Source: an uncultured Collinsella sp.
GTDB lineage: Bacteria > Actinomycetota > Coriobacteriia > Coriobacteriales > Coriobacteriaceae
Length of the DNA: 51,400 nucleotides
Assembly (NCBI GenBank): GCA_949287065.1
Contig: CASEEV010000075.1
Span: 1 to 51,400, forward strand
Direction of reading: 5' to 3'
The position numbers and the translations under genes were made by a program. This document shows, one piece after another, positions 1-12,058 of the stretch. A model generated the notes under the pieces. That model did not search any database and had not been told where the DNA came from. It saw only the letters and a list, made by a program, of their open reading frames with translations. How positions within the stretch are numbered: position 1 is the stretch's first letter; every line of letters begins with the position of its first letter.

Positions 1-1
1 C

Positions 2-3382
<3,381 letters not shown>

Positions 3383-3417
3383 GCGCCTCTCGTAAGCTCA
3401 GGCACCGCGCTACGAAC

Positions 3418-3456
3418 AACAGCCCGTCTCCCCTAAGGAGGCGGGCTGTTTTTGTC
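3418..3456 (+). terminator. Intrinsic terminator after rpoC
   Basis: A GC-rich stem (AACAGCCCG-T-CTCC paired with GGAG-G-CGGGCTGTT) with a short CCTAA loop is followed by TTTTTG. It closes the rpoB-rpoC transcription unit. Confidence 0.9.
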
Positions 3457-3484
3457 CTTCTCGGCCGTAGTTGCTGGCCCTCAG

Positions 3485-3516
3485 GCCAAATAACGCCGTT
3501 AACGGCGGATTTTGGC
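3485..3516. repeat. 32-bp imperfect palindrome, copy 1 (GCCAAA...GTTAAC...TTTGGC)
   Basis: The 32-bp segment is an imperfect dyad centred on GTTAAC, with outer arms GCCAAA/TTTGGC and the inner palindrome GCCGTTAACGGC. Its left 22 bases (3486-3507) match the reverse complement of 3587-3608 with two mismatches, so it forms a pair with copy 2. The role is unknown. It could be a protein-binding site or a small palindromic repeat element. Confidence 0.7.
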
Positions 3517-3577
3517 CGACCTGTCTGAGCTAGGCAAATGGAGTAAAGCCGCAGGTAGATATAGGTGTTTGACCCAT

Positions 3578-3609
3578 GCCAAACAGCGCTGTTAACGGTG
3601 TTATTTGGC
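3578..3609. repeat. 32-bp imperfect palindrome, copy 2, overlapping the acyltransferase stop
   Basis: The outer arms GCCAAA/TTTGGC and the central GTTAAC are the same as in copy 1, lying in inverted relation about 60 bp away. The stop codon and last sense codons of the minus-strand acyltransferase (complement of 3601-3609) are inside this element. Copies 1 and 2 could pair into one long hairpin that may help end minus-strand transcription, although no U-tract follows. Confidence 0.65.
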
Positions 3610-4710
3610 AGGAGGGGATGGGAGCCAGCGACGGCGGGCGAGCCGGTCGAAGGGCTTGGTAAAGGCCGGGAGCGCGCAGAGGGCCACGACCGCGGCGGAC
3701 AAGAGCGCAATAATCGCGGTGCCCAAAACGGGGTCGAGAAGCACGGGCAGGTCGTAGAAGTCGGTGCGGAACGTAAGCCACGCCCTGATGAGGCGATGAA
3801 GCACGTAGATCTGCAAGGTGCGTTCGCCGAGCACGGTCAGCCACGACGCGCGCGCCGGCGCGAGCTTGAGAGCGGCGAGCGAGAAGACGGCCGCTATGCC
3901 CAAGACCATGAGCTTCTCGGCCATGCCGCTGAGCGCCGAGGCAGGGCTTGCGATGACCGAGAGCATGCCCGTGCCGGCGACGCCGGGGCCAAACGCGCCC
4001 GCGTAAGGGTTGTCGCCGTATACGAGCTGGAAGAACCAGTCGTACGCATGCGCGTCAAATAGGCGCGGGAGGGCGATAAGCACGGCGGCGACTACGGCGA
4101 TCCAAAGCGACCGGCACTGCTTGAGCTTTGCGCAGCGGTCGAGCGGACAGTAGTACCCCGCGGCAAAACAGGGGAGAAACGCCAACGTGCGGCTCAGGGC
4201 CAAGAACCCGTTGGAGAGGTCGACGCATCCCCAGGCAAGCGACACGGCGAGGCTCGCCGCCATGCCGCGCGCGGGCCCGAGGCGGCTGAGCAGCGGCGTG
4301 AGGGCGTACCAGCCCGCCATGCCTACGAGGTACCACGGCGCCGAGGTAAAGAGCAGAAGACGCCAGGGCTTGTCGAGCAGCACGCCGTTGATGGCGAGAA
4401 GGGCCGCCTGGTAGCACAGGCCCATGACGAGAAACGAGACGATGCGGTTGACGTTGAGCTTGCCGTCGCGGTACGCGCCCTTGGCAAAGAGCCCCGAGAG
4501 AAACACGAAGAGCGGCATATGGAAGAGGTAGATGAGGTCGAAGCACGTGCTGAGCGCCGGGTTGGCGTTGTGAACCGGGTGCATCATGTGCCCGAAGACC
4601 ACGAGGACGATGAGGATGCCCTTGAGGTTGTCGTAGAGCGCGACGCGTTTGCGCGGCGCCGGGCCTGCTGCGGGCGCGGGCGGGCGAGGAGCGGGTTCGG
4701 TGGAGGGCAT
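3601..4710 (-). CDS. Membrane acyltransferase (acyltransferase 3 family)
   Basis: This integral membrane protein of about 369 residues looks like the acyltransferase_3 (OafA/fucose 4-O-acetylase-like) family, which transfers acyl groups to surface sugars or other exported acceptors. After a Pro/Ala-rich N-terminus, it shows the family's first-helix pattern LYDNLKGILIVLVVFGH with the conserved His. About ten hydrophobic segments follow (for example FHMPLFVFLSGLFAKG and FLVMGLCYQAALLAING). The acceptor cannot be told from sequence. I chose the ATG at 4710 because GAGGTG sits 3-5 nt upstream on that strand. A longer frame starts at 4776 but has no ribosome site. It is transcribed divergently from the his cluster and convergently with rpoC. 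Confidence 0.8.
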   Translation of the reverse strand: MPSTEPAPRPPAPAAGPAPRKRVALYDNLKGILIVLVVFGHMMHPVHNANPALSTCFDLIYLFHMPLFVFLSGLFAKGAYRDGKLNVNRIVSFLVMGLCYQAALLAINGVLLDKPWRLLLFTSAPWYLVGMAGWYALTPLLSRLGPARGMAASLAVSLAWGCVDLSNGFLALSRTLAFLPCFAAGYYCPLDRCAKLKQCRSLWIAVVAAVLIALPRLFDAHAYDWFFQLVYGDNPYAGAFGPGVAGTGMLSVIASPASALSGMAEKLMVLGIAAVFSLAALKLAPARASWLTVLGERTLQIYVLHRLIRAWLTFRTDFYDLPVLLDPVLGTAIIALLSAAVVALCALPAFTKPFDRLARRRWLPSPPAK

Positions 4711-4784
4711 GGTCACCTCGGGCAGAGCGATACGTGCAAAAAGCGGCGGGGCGCTGCGCCTCCGCTGCCCGAACATGATAGCGC

Positions 4785-4814
4785 TTTGTAAGGAACGTAA
4801 CGTTTTGGTGTCAA
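4785..4814 (-). promoter_or_regulatory. Candidate promoter of the acyltransferase gene
   Basis: On the minus strand TTGACA (complement of 4809-4814) is separated by 18 nt from TACAAA (complement of 4785-4790). A 16-bp inverted repeat, CTTTAG-TATG-CTAAAG at 4819-4834, lies just upstream and is a plausible regulator site. This is pattern only. Confidence 0.4.
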
Positions 4815-4818
4815 AACG

Positions 4819-4834
4819 CTTTAGTATGCTAAAG
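4819..4834. repeat. 16-bp inverted repeat between divergent genes
   Basis: CTTTAG and CTAAAG arms with a 4-nt spacer lie in the divergent intergenic region between the acyltransferase and hisZG, directly upstream of the candidate minus-strand -35 box. It could be an operator. The bound protein is unknown. Confidence 0.45.
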
Positions 4835-4899
4835 TATCTCCAGCTGATTTATCGGTCTGACATGCAGCGCACAGTCGATCTGCGCGTATTACCGCCGCG

Positions 4900-4905
4900 T
4901 ATAAT
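4900..4905 (+). promoter_or_regulatory. Candidate -10 box for the his cluster
   Basis: A perfect TATAAT lies 62 nt upstream of the hisZG start codon. No convincing -35 hexamer is present at 16-19 nt spacing, so this is a partial promoter call. Confidence 0.4.
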
Positions 4906-4967
4906 CATGCGTACGCCATACCTGCTCGGCCTTGCGCATAGGGCCGGCCCAGTGATAGGAGAACAAC

Positions 4968-6608
4968 ATGATCGCAGCTCCCTGGGGCTTTCGCGACATT
5001 CTGCCCGAAGAGGCGCTCGTGCGCGAGAAGATCGTGCGCACGGTCGCCGACTGCATGAACGCACGCGGCTACCAGCCGGTCGAGACGCCGCTACTCGAGA
5101 CGGCGGCCGCGCTCGACGCGGCGGGGCGTGCCGACGACGCGCCCTTCAGGCTCTTCGACGACGCTGGGCGGCCGATGGTGGTGCGCTCGGACCTTACGCA
5201 ACCGGTCATCCGTCTTGTCAACGCTCGGCGCGAGAGCCTGAGCTTTCCTTTGCGCCTGCGCTACCAGGGCGCGGTCGTGCGCGAGCAGCCCCAGCTCGCC
5301 GGTCGCGAGCGCCAGTTCACCCAGCTCGGCGCGGAGCTCATCGGCATCGGCGGCGCATCTGCCGATGCGGAGCTCGTGTCGCTCGTGGCCGAGGCGCTCC
5401 ACGCACTCGGCATCGCCGACTGGAAGATCGTGTGCGGCAGCGTGCGCCCGCTGCAGGCGCTGCTTGCGCGCGTAGGCGATCCCGAGCTCGCGCAGACCGT
5501 GCTCGCGCTCGTGCACGGCAACGACCTGGTCGACCTCGACCAGGCCCTCGCCGCGTCGGACCTGGAGCCCGAGCTCGCCGAGGCGCTGCGCGAGATGCCG
5601 CGCCTGCACGGCGGCGCTGAGGTTCTCGACCGCGCCGAGGAGCTCATCGCGGCGGCGGGCATTCTCTCCACGGCAACCGACGAGCTGCGTGCGCTCGCGG
5701 CGTACTTTGCCGAGCACGGCGAGGCCGACCGTCTGCGCTTTGACTTCTCGATCATGAACTCCTTCGACTATTACACGGGCTTGCTCTTCAAGGCCTATGC
5801 CGGCGATCTTGCCGAGTGCGTCGCCTCCGGCGGGCGCTACGACTCGTCGTTCGGCACGGGCTCCGGCGCGCTCCCCGCAGCGGGCTTCGCGCTCTCGCTC
5901 GAGCGCCTCGAGGCCGTTCTCGACGAGGCGGACGAGAAGGGCGTGCGCGCCGGAGGCGCCGGGGAACCGCGCCGCCTGAGAATCGCGGTTCCCAAGGGCT
6001 CGCTGTTCACGGGCTCGGTGGACCTTCTCGAGGCTGCCGGACTCGACGTTTCGGAGCTGCGAAGCCCGGGCAGGCGCCTCGTGGTGCCGGGCGGCGACGT
6101 TGAGTACGTGATCGTGCGCGCCACCGATGCCCCGGCGTTTGTGAGCTGCGGCGGCGCCGACTGCGGCATCTGCGGACGCGACTCGCTGATCGAGGCCGAC
6201 CTGGGGCTGCTGCAGCTCGCTGATCTCGGGTTCGGCGCGTGCAGGTTCATCGAGGCCGAGCCGGAGGGCGCCGCGGAGCGCACGGCTGCGGCGTACGCGC
6301 GCCGCGGCGCGCTGCGCGTGGCGACCAAGTACCCCAAGATCGCCCAGTCCTATTACGAGCGCCTCGGCATGCAGGCCGACATCGTGCACCTGCACGGCAA
6401 CATCGAGCTCGGTCCCATCGTGGGCATGACCGACCGCATCGTCGACATCACGGCCACAGGCACGACCCTGCGCGAGAACAACCTCGTTGTGACGGGCGAG
6501 ATCCTCGAGTGCACCGCGCGGTTCTTCGTGAACCCCGGTCGCGCCCGCCAAGACGCGCGCGTGCGCGAACTCGGCGAGAAGCTCGCCGCAGCCGCCGCGC
6601 GGGCGTAG
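4968..6608 (+). CDS. hisZG: Fused ATP phosphoribosyltransferase: HisZ regulatory domain plus short-form HisG
   Basis: This enzyme carries out the first step of histidine synthesis, joining ATP and PRPP. Residues 1 to about 325 are a class II aminoacyl-tRNA-synthetase-like HisZ domain: it opens PWGFRDILPEEA, like HisRS paralogues, and contains RSDLTQPVIRLV and FDFSIMNSFDYYTGLLF. Residues about 336-546 are a short-form HisG: RIAVPKGSLF at its start, then GICGRDSLIE, and the PRPP-loop region DITATGTTLRENNL. In organisms with short HisG the two parts are normally separate subunits. Here they form one 546-residue chain joined by a short Gly/Glu/Arg linker. No stop or frameshift separates them. The start is supported by AGGAG 7 nt upstream. 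The gene is followed by a hairpin/terminator before hisD. Confidence 0.93.
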   Translation: MIAAPWGFRDILPEEALVREKIVRTVADCMNARGYQPVETPLLETAAALDAAGRADDAPFRLFDDAGRPMVVRSDLTQPVIRLVNARRESLSFPLRLRYQGAVVREQPQLAGRERQFTQLGAELIGIGGASADAELVSLVAEALHALGIADWKIVCGSVRPLQALLARVGDPELAQTVLALVHGNDLVDLDQALAASDLEPELAEALREMPRLHGGAEVLDRAEELIAAAGILSTATDELRALAAYFAEHGEADRLRFDFSIMNSFDYYTGLLFKAYAGDLAECVASGGRYDSSFGTGSGALPAAGFALSLERLEAVLDEADEKGVRAGGAGEPRRLRIAVPKGSLFTGSVDLLEAAGLDVSELRSPGRRLVVPGGDVEYVIVRATDAPAFVSCGGADCGICGRDSLIEADLGLLQLADLGFGACRFIEAEPEGAAERTAAAYARRGALRVATKYPKIAQSYYERLGMQADIVHLHGNIELGPIVGMTDRIVDITATGTTLRENNLVVTGEILECTARFFVNPGRARQDARVRELGEKLAAAAARA

Positions 6609-6707
6609 GCCCTCCCGCCGCAGCTCGCGTGTAACGATCTTGGGTCAGCGCGCGGGGCCGACGACTGCACGAGTTGCGCGTGGTACCTTGAAGCGATGGA
6701 ACGTACG

Positions 6708-6732
6708 GCGCCGCTTGCGAAGCGGCGCTTTT
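6708..6732 (+). terminator. Terminator/attenuator hairpin between hisZG and hisD
   Basis: A perfect 9-bp stem (GCGCCGCTT/AAGCGGCGC) with a GCG loop is followed by TTTT. Because the rest of the his genes lie downstream and I see no promoter at 6733-6815, it may be an attenuator rather than a plain terminator. An alternative hairpin (GCGC 6676-6679 and GTAC 6683-6686 pairing with GTAC 6703-6706 and GCGC 6708-6711) would sequester its 5' arm. Confidence 0.8.
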
Positions 6733-6815
6733 CTCAATCGACGCGGCGGGCGCGACCCCGTTTTGCGTCGCAGCGTAGGGCCGAGGGCTCGCCCTTGGTC
6801 AGAAAGGGGCTCCAA

Positions 6816-8234
6816 ATGAAGACGGTTACGCTGGCTCCGGGCGAGCGCCTGGCATCTTCCCAGCTCACGCGCCAGGGGGTGCTGCCGGCGCATATCGTGG
6901 AGGGCGCGCGCCAGATTGTGGCGCAGGTCCGCGAGGGGGGCGACGAGGCGCTCGCGCGCTGCTGCCGCGAGTTCGACGGCGTTGAACTCAAGAGCTTCAG
7001 GCTGCCGCAGGACGTGATCGACCGTGCGCTCGAGGGGCTCGACGACGCCTTCGTGGCATCGCTCGAGAAGGCCGCCGCCCAGATCCGCGCGTTCCACGAG
7101 CGCGAGGTCGAACAGTCGTGGTTCACTACGCGCGCCGACGGCACGATGCTCGGCGTCAAGGTCACGCCGGTCGCCGCGGCGGGCATCTACGTGCCGGGCG
7201 GTCGCGCGCAGTACCCCTCCACCGTGCTCATGAACGCCATTCCCGCCAAGGTCGCCGGCGTTGAGCGCGTGGTCATGGTGACCCCGCCGCAAAAGGCCGA
7301 GAACAGCGCGGGCTCCAGCCCGATCTCGCCGTACACGCTCGCGGCGGCCAAGGTTGCCGGCGTCGACGAGATCTACACCATCGGCGGCGCCCAGGCCGTG
7401 GCGGCGCTCGCCTACGGCACAGAGTCCGTTCCCAAGGTCGACAAGATCACCGGCCCGGGCAACGCGTACGTGGCCGCCGCCAAGCAGCTCGTCTCGGGCG
7501 ACGTCGGCATCGACATGGTGGCGGGCCCCTCCGAGGTGTGCGTGCTCGCCGACGCCACTGCCGAGCCCCTTGTGGTGGCCGCCGACCTCATGGCGCAGGC
7601 CGAGCACGATCCGCTTGCCGCATGCTACCTGGTGACCTGCGACGCGGCGTTTGCCGCGGAGGTCGAGCGCGGCATCGAGCTGCTCGTGGCGCAGAGCCCG
7701 CGCGCCGACATTACCCGCGCCTCGTTCGAGAACGAGGGCATGGTCATCGTCGCGGCGGACCTCGCCGCCGCCGTCGACGCGGTCAACGTCATCGCGCCGG
7801 AGCACCTCGAGCTCCACTGCGCCGACGCCCTTGGGCTTCTCGGCCGCATTCGCAACGCAGGCGCCATCTTCATCGGCGCATGGAGCTCCGAGCCGCTGGG
7901 CGACTACGTGGCCGGTCCCAACCACACGCTGCCGACGGGCGGCACGGCGGTGTTCTCCAACCCGCTTTCGGTCGAGGACTTCGTCAAGCGCTCGTCGGTC
8001 ATCTGCTATACGCCCGAAGGCCTTCTCGCCGATGCGCCCGCCACGCAGACGCTCGCCGAGGCCGAGGGGCTCTGGGCGCATGCGCTTTCGGCGGGGCTCA
8101 GGCGCCGCGCGCTCGAGAAGGGGGCGGAGGCCGTGTCGTACGACGCCCTGAGCAGCGTTGACCTCACGGGCGTTGCCTGGCCGGGCGACGACGCGCGCAC
8201 GGTTGCGGACGGCGCTGCCGCCCGCGGGCTGTAG
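6816..8234 (+). CDS. hisD: Histidinol dehydrogenase
   Basis: This 472-residue zinc/NAD enzyme performs the last two oxidations of histidine synthesis (histidinol to histidine). Visible family motifs are [17 protein letters not shown], the NAD/active-site block [36 protein letters not shown], and the catalytic His/Glu pair in EHLELH. The length fits the family. The ATG at 6816 has AGAAAGGGG just upstream. A 40-codon upstream extension in frame runs through the terminator hairpin and is rejected. It is followed after 12 nt by hisC. Confidence 0.97.
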   Translation: MKTVTLAPGERLASSQLTRQGVLPAHIVEGARQIVAQVREGGDEALARCCREFDGVELKSFRLPQDVIDRALEGLDDAFVASLEKAAAQIRAFHEREVEQSWFTTRADGTMLGVKVTPVAAAGIYVPGGRAQYPSTVLMNAIPAKVAGVERVVMVTPPQKAENSAGSSPISPYTLAAAKVAGVDEIYTIGGAQAVAALAYGTESVPKVDKITGPGNAYVAAAKQLVSGDVGIDMVAGPSEVCVLADATAEPLVVAADLMAQAEHDPLAACYLVTCDAAFAAEVERGIELLVAQSPRADITRASFENEGMVIVAADLAAAVDAVNVIAPEHLELHCADALGLLGRIRNAGAIFIGAWSSEPLGDYVAGPNHTLPTGGTAVFSNPLSVEDFVKRSSVICYTPEGLLADAPATQTLAEAEGLWAHALSAGLRRRALEKGAEAVSYDALSSVDLTGVAWPGDDARTVADGAAARGL

Positions 8235-8246
8235 GGGGGCGAGCGC

Positions 8247-9389
8247 ATGGCGCAGCTATCGCCGCGAATGCAGGAGCTTCTGCAGCCGCACCTGACCGGC
8301 ATCGAGCCATACGACCCAAACTTCACGCCCACGCCGATCAATCTCTCGGCAAACGAGAACACGTACCCCTTGCCCGGGGCTGCGCGCGACGCCATTTCGG
8401 CGGCGCTTTCGGTGGTGCCGTTCAATCGCTACCCCGACCCCATGTCCAACAACCTGCGCGACGAGCTCGCGCGTTGGCACGGCGTGAGCCGCGACGCCGT
8501 GTGCGTGGGCAACGGCGGAGACGAGCTTCTCTACAACTTTTTGCTCGCCTTTGGCGGAGAAGGGCGCACGCTCCTGACGTTTCCGCCCGACTTCAGCGAG
8601 TACGCGTTCTTCGCATCGCTCACGGGTGCCAAGGTGGAGCGCGTGTGGCGCGATCCCGAGACGTTCGAGGTCGACGCCGATGCCGCTGTGCGGGCCGCGT
8701 CAACGGCAAGCCTGGTGATCCTCACCTCGCCGAACAACCCCACGGGCAACCTGGTTGACCTCGGCCTTGTCGAGCGCGTCTGCGAGGCGTGCCCCGGGCT
8801 CGTGATGGTTGACGAGGCCTACGGCGAGTTCGCGTCGGGGGGCTCTTCGGCGGTGCCGCTCCTTGCCGCCCACGACAACCTCGTGATTCTCAAGACCCTT
8901 TCCAAGGCGTTTGGCGCGGCGGGCATTCGCTGCGGCTACGTGCTCGCCGCCGCCGACGTCATCGAGGTGTTCGCCGCGGTGCGGCAGATCTACTCGGTCA
9001 ACGTGCTCACACAGGCCGTCGCCCGTGCCGCCGTCGGGGCGCGGGAGGCGTACGCGCCCGTGGTCGAGCAGATCAAGGCGGAGCGCGCCCGCCTTGCCGG
9101 TGCCCTGCGCGCCTTGGCGGCGCCGCTTGCGGACGATTCCGCCGCTTCCGCTTCGGGGGTTTCGCTTTCTGTTACGGTATGGCCTAGCGAGGGGAATTTT
9201 CTGCTCGTCCGGGTGCTTCCCGATGCGAGCGCCGTGCGGCGTCGCCTGCGCGACGAGTACGGCATCCTCGTCCGTGACTTTTCGTATGCGCCAGGGCTCG
9301 AGAACTGCCTGCGTATCACCGTGGGCACGCCGAGCGAGAACGACGCGGTGATCGCCGCCCTGGCCGAGCTGACAGGGGAGGGCCGATGA
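8247..9389 (+). CDS. hisC: Histidinol-phosphate aminotransferase
   Basis: This PLP-dependent class I/II aminotransferase (380 residues) converts imidazole-acetol phosphate to histidinol phosphate. It shows NLSANENTYPLPG at the N-terminus, SPNNPTGN, the VDEAYGEF aspartate motif that contacts PLP, and TLSKAFGAAGIRCGY containing the Schiff-base lysine at about residue 220. The final Arg motif lies in NCLRITVGTPSEN. Its stop overlaps the hisB start (ATGA), indicating translational coupling. Confidence 0.96.
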   Translation: MAQLSPRMQELLQPHLTGIEPYDPNFTPTPINLSANENTYPLPGAARDAISAALSVVPFNRYPDPMSNNLRDELARWHGVSRDAVCVGNGGDELLYNFLLAFGGEGRTLLTFPPDFSEYAFFASLTGAKVERVWRDPETFEVDADAAVRAASTASLVILTSPNNPTGNLVDLGLVERVCEACPGLVMVDEAYGEFASGGSSAVPLLAAHDNLVILKTLSKAFGAAGIRCGYVLAAADVIEVFAAVRQIYSVNVLTQAVARAAVGAREAYAPVVEQIKAERARLAGALRALAAPLADDSAASASGVSLSVTVWPSEGNFLLVRVLPDASAVRRRLRDEYGILVRDFSYAPGLENCLRITVGTPSENDAVIAALAELTGEGR

Positions 9390-10507
9390 CGGTCTATAGG
9401 AATACCCGCCGCAAGAACAAAGGAGCTGCGGGCTCGTACTACCGGACGACCAGCGCCTACAGGGGCGCGCAGCCTTCGCCCGCGTCCGGGGCGCCGTCGG
9501 CTCCTGAGCCCGACGCGGGGGCCGCAGCGTTCGGCTCCCGCGGGTACGCGCTCGAGGCCGAGCCGGTCTGCGAGCCCGACGAGGTCACCGTTCCCGAGGA
9601 CGCTGCCGCCAGCCAGGACGCGGCGCCTGCTGCGCAGACCTCGGACGTTGTAGACGTTGAGCCCGAGGCCGAGGCGGCTGCTGCTGCGGAGGCAGTGCCC
9701 GCGGACGAGGGCGCCGAGAAGAGCGCCGACGATGCGGCTGCGGAGAAGGGCGCTGACAATCTATTTGCCGCGGCGGGCATCGCCGACGAGCTCGCGGCGG
9801 CAACGGTCGCAGCTGCTCCGGAGAAGGCTTCTTCTGCCGACGATGCGGCAGCGACCGGAGGTGCGCAGCCCGCCGAGCCCGCAGGAGACGCTTCGGAAGA
9901 CGATGCGGCGGCGCCAGCGGCGCACCGCACGGCGACCGTTCACCGCACGACGGGCGAGACCGACGTCGTCGTCGAGCTCGACCTCGACGGTTCGGGCACG
10001 GCGCATATCGATACCGGGGTGCCGTTCTTCGATCACATGCTCGACGCGATGAGCCGCCACGGCCTCTTCGACCTCACCGTCAGGGCCACAGGCGACGTTG
10101 AGGTCGACGCCCACCATACCGTAGAGGACACGGGCATCGTGCTCGGGCAGGCGTTCTGCCAGGCCCTGGGCAGCAAGCGCGGCGTCACGCGCTTTGCCGA
10201 CGTTGCGGTGCCGCTCGACGAGGCGCTCGTGCAGGCGGTCGTGGACCTTTCGGGCCGCGGCCAGGCGTACTGCTCGCTTCCGCTCCCCACCGAGCGCGTC
10301 GGCAGTTTCGATACCGAGCTCGCCGTCGAGTTCTTCTACGCGTTTGCCCGCGACGCCCGTGCCACGCTTCATGTGCGCGAGCTGGCCGGCGCAAACTCCC
10401 ACCACATCATCGAGGCGGCCTTCAAGGCGTTCGGCCGCGCGCTGCGTCGTGCCTGCGAGCTCGACCCCCGCGTTTCGGGCGTTCCCTCCACCAAGGGCTC
10501 TCTGTAG
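9386..10507 (+). CDS. hisB: Imidazoleglycerol-phosphate dehydratase with long N-terminal extension
   Basis: The C-terminal ~190 residues are a complete IGP dehydratase (Mn-dependent dehydration of IGP to imidazole-acetol phosphate), with metal-binding HHTVEDTGI at about residue 243 and SHHIIEAAFKA at about residue 338. The normal family length is about 195 residues, but this protein is 373. The first ~180 residues begin with a basic stretch (MTVYRNTRRKNKG) and continue as Ala/Glu/Asp-rich low complexity, apparently disordered. No in-frame ATG, GTG or TTG with a ribosome site near the domain start was seen that would give a normal-length product, and the ATG overlaps the hisC stop, so the extension is probably translated. 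Confidence 0.93.
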   Translation: MTVYRNTRRKNKGAAGSYYRTTSAYRGAQPSPASGAPSAPEPDAGAAAFGSRGYALEAEPVCEPDEVTVPEDAAASQDAAPAAQTSDVVDVEPEAEAAAAAEAVPADEGAEKSADDAAAEKGADNLFAAAGIADELAAATVAAAPEKASSADDAAATGGAQPAEPAGDASEDDAAAPAAHRTATVHRTTGETDVVVELDLDGSGTAHIDTGVPFFDHMLDAMSRHGLFDLTVRATGDVEVDAHHTVEDTGIVLGQAFCQALGSKRGVTRFADVAVPLDEALVQAVVDLSGRGQAYCSLPLPTERVGSFDTELAVEFFYAFARDARATLHVRELAGANSHHIIEAAFKAFGRALRRACELDPRVSGVPSTKGSL

Positions 10508-10520
10508 GAAAGGACGACCT

Positions 10521-11249
10521 ATGGGCTTCGATCCGACCATCGTAGTTATCGACTACCACAAGGGAAACCTCTCGAGCGTCGAGCGCGGGCTTGCCGCCGT
10601 GGGCGCCCGCGTGCTCGTCTCCGACGATCCCGAGCAGATCAAGGCCGCGGCGGGCCTGGTTTTGCCCGGCGTCGGCAGCTTTGGGGACGCGATGTCGTTC
10701 ATGCGCAAGAGCGGGCAGGCCGACGCGGTGCGCGAGGCCATTGATGCCGGCGTGCCGTTTCTGGGGATCTGCCTCGGGCTCCAGCTGCTCTTTGAGCGCG
10801 GCAGCGAGCGCACGGTAACCGCGAGCTCCACCATCGCCTGCGCGCTCGTGGAGCAGCCCCTGACCGCGTGGGTGGAGGGTCTCGGGGTCTTTCCGGGAGA
10901 GTGCACGCGGCTGGTGAGCACGCGTCTCAAGGTGCCGCACGTGGGCTGGGACCAGGTCGACTTTACCGAGCGCGGCGCGTCGTGCGCCCTGCTCGAGGGC
11001 GTTGCCAACGGCGCGAACTTTTACTACACGCACTCCTATGCCGCCGAAACGGCCGAAGACGACATTGTCATGGCGCGCACGCACTACGTGCGCAGCTTCC
11101 CGGCTGTCGTGGCGCGCGGAAACGTTTACGGCTGCCAGTTTCATCCCGAGAAGTCCTCGGCCACGGGCCTTGCGATCCTGCGCAACTTTGCCGAGATCGT
11201 CGAAACCGAGTGCATCGTGCGCGCGTCGTTGGACGAGGTGCGCGCATGA
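10521..11249 (+). CDS. hisH: Imidazole glycerol phosphate synthase, glutamine amidotransferase subunit
   Basis: This class I glutaminase partner of HisF supplies ammonia for closing the imidazole ring. It shows the nucleophile Cys at about residue 84 (GICLGLQ) and the His/Glu pair at about residues 208 and 210 (FHPEKS). At 242 residues it is longer than the usual ~200. The extra length lies mainly after the nucleophile elbow (SERTVTASSTIACALVEQPL). The start at 10521 has GGAAAGGACG upstream. The ATGA overlap with hisA implies coupling. Confidence 0.95.
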   Translation: MGFDPTIVVIDYHKGNLSSVERGLAAVGARVLVSDDPEQIKAAAGLVLPGVGSFGDAMSFMRKSGQADAVREAIDAGVPFLGICLGLQLLFERGSERTVTASSTIACALVEQPLTAWVEGLGVFPGECTRLVSTRLKVPHVGWDQVDFTERGASCALLEGVANGANFYYTHSYAAETAEDDIVMARTHYVRSFPAVVARGNVYGCQFHPEKSSATGLAILRNFAEIVETECIVRASLDEVRA

Positions 11250-12058
11250 TCAGGCTCTTTCCCGCTATCGACCTCATCGGCGGCAAGGTGGTGCGCCTGG
11301 AGCGCGGTGATCGCTCGCGCATGACCGTGTACTCCGACGATCCCGCGGCCGTTGCCGAGGACTTTTGCCGACGGGGCGCCGCGTGGATCCACGTGGTCGA
11401 CCTTTCCGCCGCGTTCGAGGAGGACGAGGACGCCCGCGCCGCCAACCTTGCCGCCATCAAGGCGATCTGCGGCGTGCGCGGCATCTCGGTCGACGTGGGC
11501 GGAGGCGTTCGGTCGCTCGAACGCATCGAGGAGCTCCGCGAGCTCGGCGCGGCGCGTATCGCGATCGGGACGGCCCTTGTGCGCGACGAGGAGTTCGCCG
11601 CCGAGGCAGCGGCGCGCTACGGCGAGCTGCTCTGCGCCGATGTGGCTGCGCGCGACGGCGCGGTCAAGGTCAACGGTTGGCGCGAGGGCGCCGGCCTCAA
11701 AGCGGCCGACGTCGTCAGGCACCTGGCAGAGCTCGGGTACCGTCATCTGGTGTTCACCGATATCGCGCGCGACGGCATGCAGACCGGCATCGATCTCGAC
11801 GCCTACCGCGGCATTGCCGCGTGCGCCGGGTTCCCGGTGGTGGTCTCGGGCGGCGTCGCCCGCTTGGACGACATCCGCGCCGTTGCGGCTGCCGAGGCGG
11901 CTGCTCCGGGCGCGTTCGAGGGCGTGATCTGCGGTCGCGCGCTCTACGAGGGGAACTTCTCGCTCGAGGAGGCGCTCGAGGCGGCGGCGTGCGCCGCGCC
12001 CCGCAGCGCCTCTCATGATCCCGTTGGTAACGATGAAGAAGGAGGGCGCTCATGCTGA
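11246..12058 (+). CDS. hisA: ProFAR isomerase
   Basis: This is a TIM-barrel enzyme isomerising ProFAR to PRFAR. The catalytic aspartates are seen in FPAIDLIGG (Asp9) and FTDIARDGM (about residue 172), and the phosphate-binding loops in VDVGGGVRS and VVSGGVAR. It has 270 residues, slightly longer than the family because of an acidic/polar tail ([17 protein letters not shown]) whose codons overlap the hisF ribosome site and start by 7 nt. As no trpF was identified here, a PriA-type dual role cannot be judged from this window. Confidence 0.94.
   Translation: MIRLFPAIDLIGGKVVRLERGDRSRMTVYSDDPAAVAEDFCRRGAAWIHVVDLSAAFEEDEDARAANLAAIKAICGVRGISVDVGGGVRSLERIEELRELGAARIAIGTALVRDEEFAAEAAARYGELLCADVAARDGAVKVNGWREGAGLKAADVVRHLAELGYRHLVFTDIARDGMQTGIDLDAYRGIAACAGFPVVVSGGVARLDDIRAVAAAEAAAPGAFEGVICGRALYEGNFSLEEALEAAACAAPRSASHDPVGNDEEGGRSC

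Noticed and set aside
6645-8081. 478-residue antisense frame opposite hisD
   Set aside because: It is a shadow frame of a GC-rich gene; composition is dominated by Arg/Gly/Ala/His with no motif.
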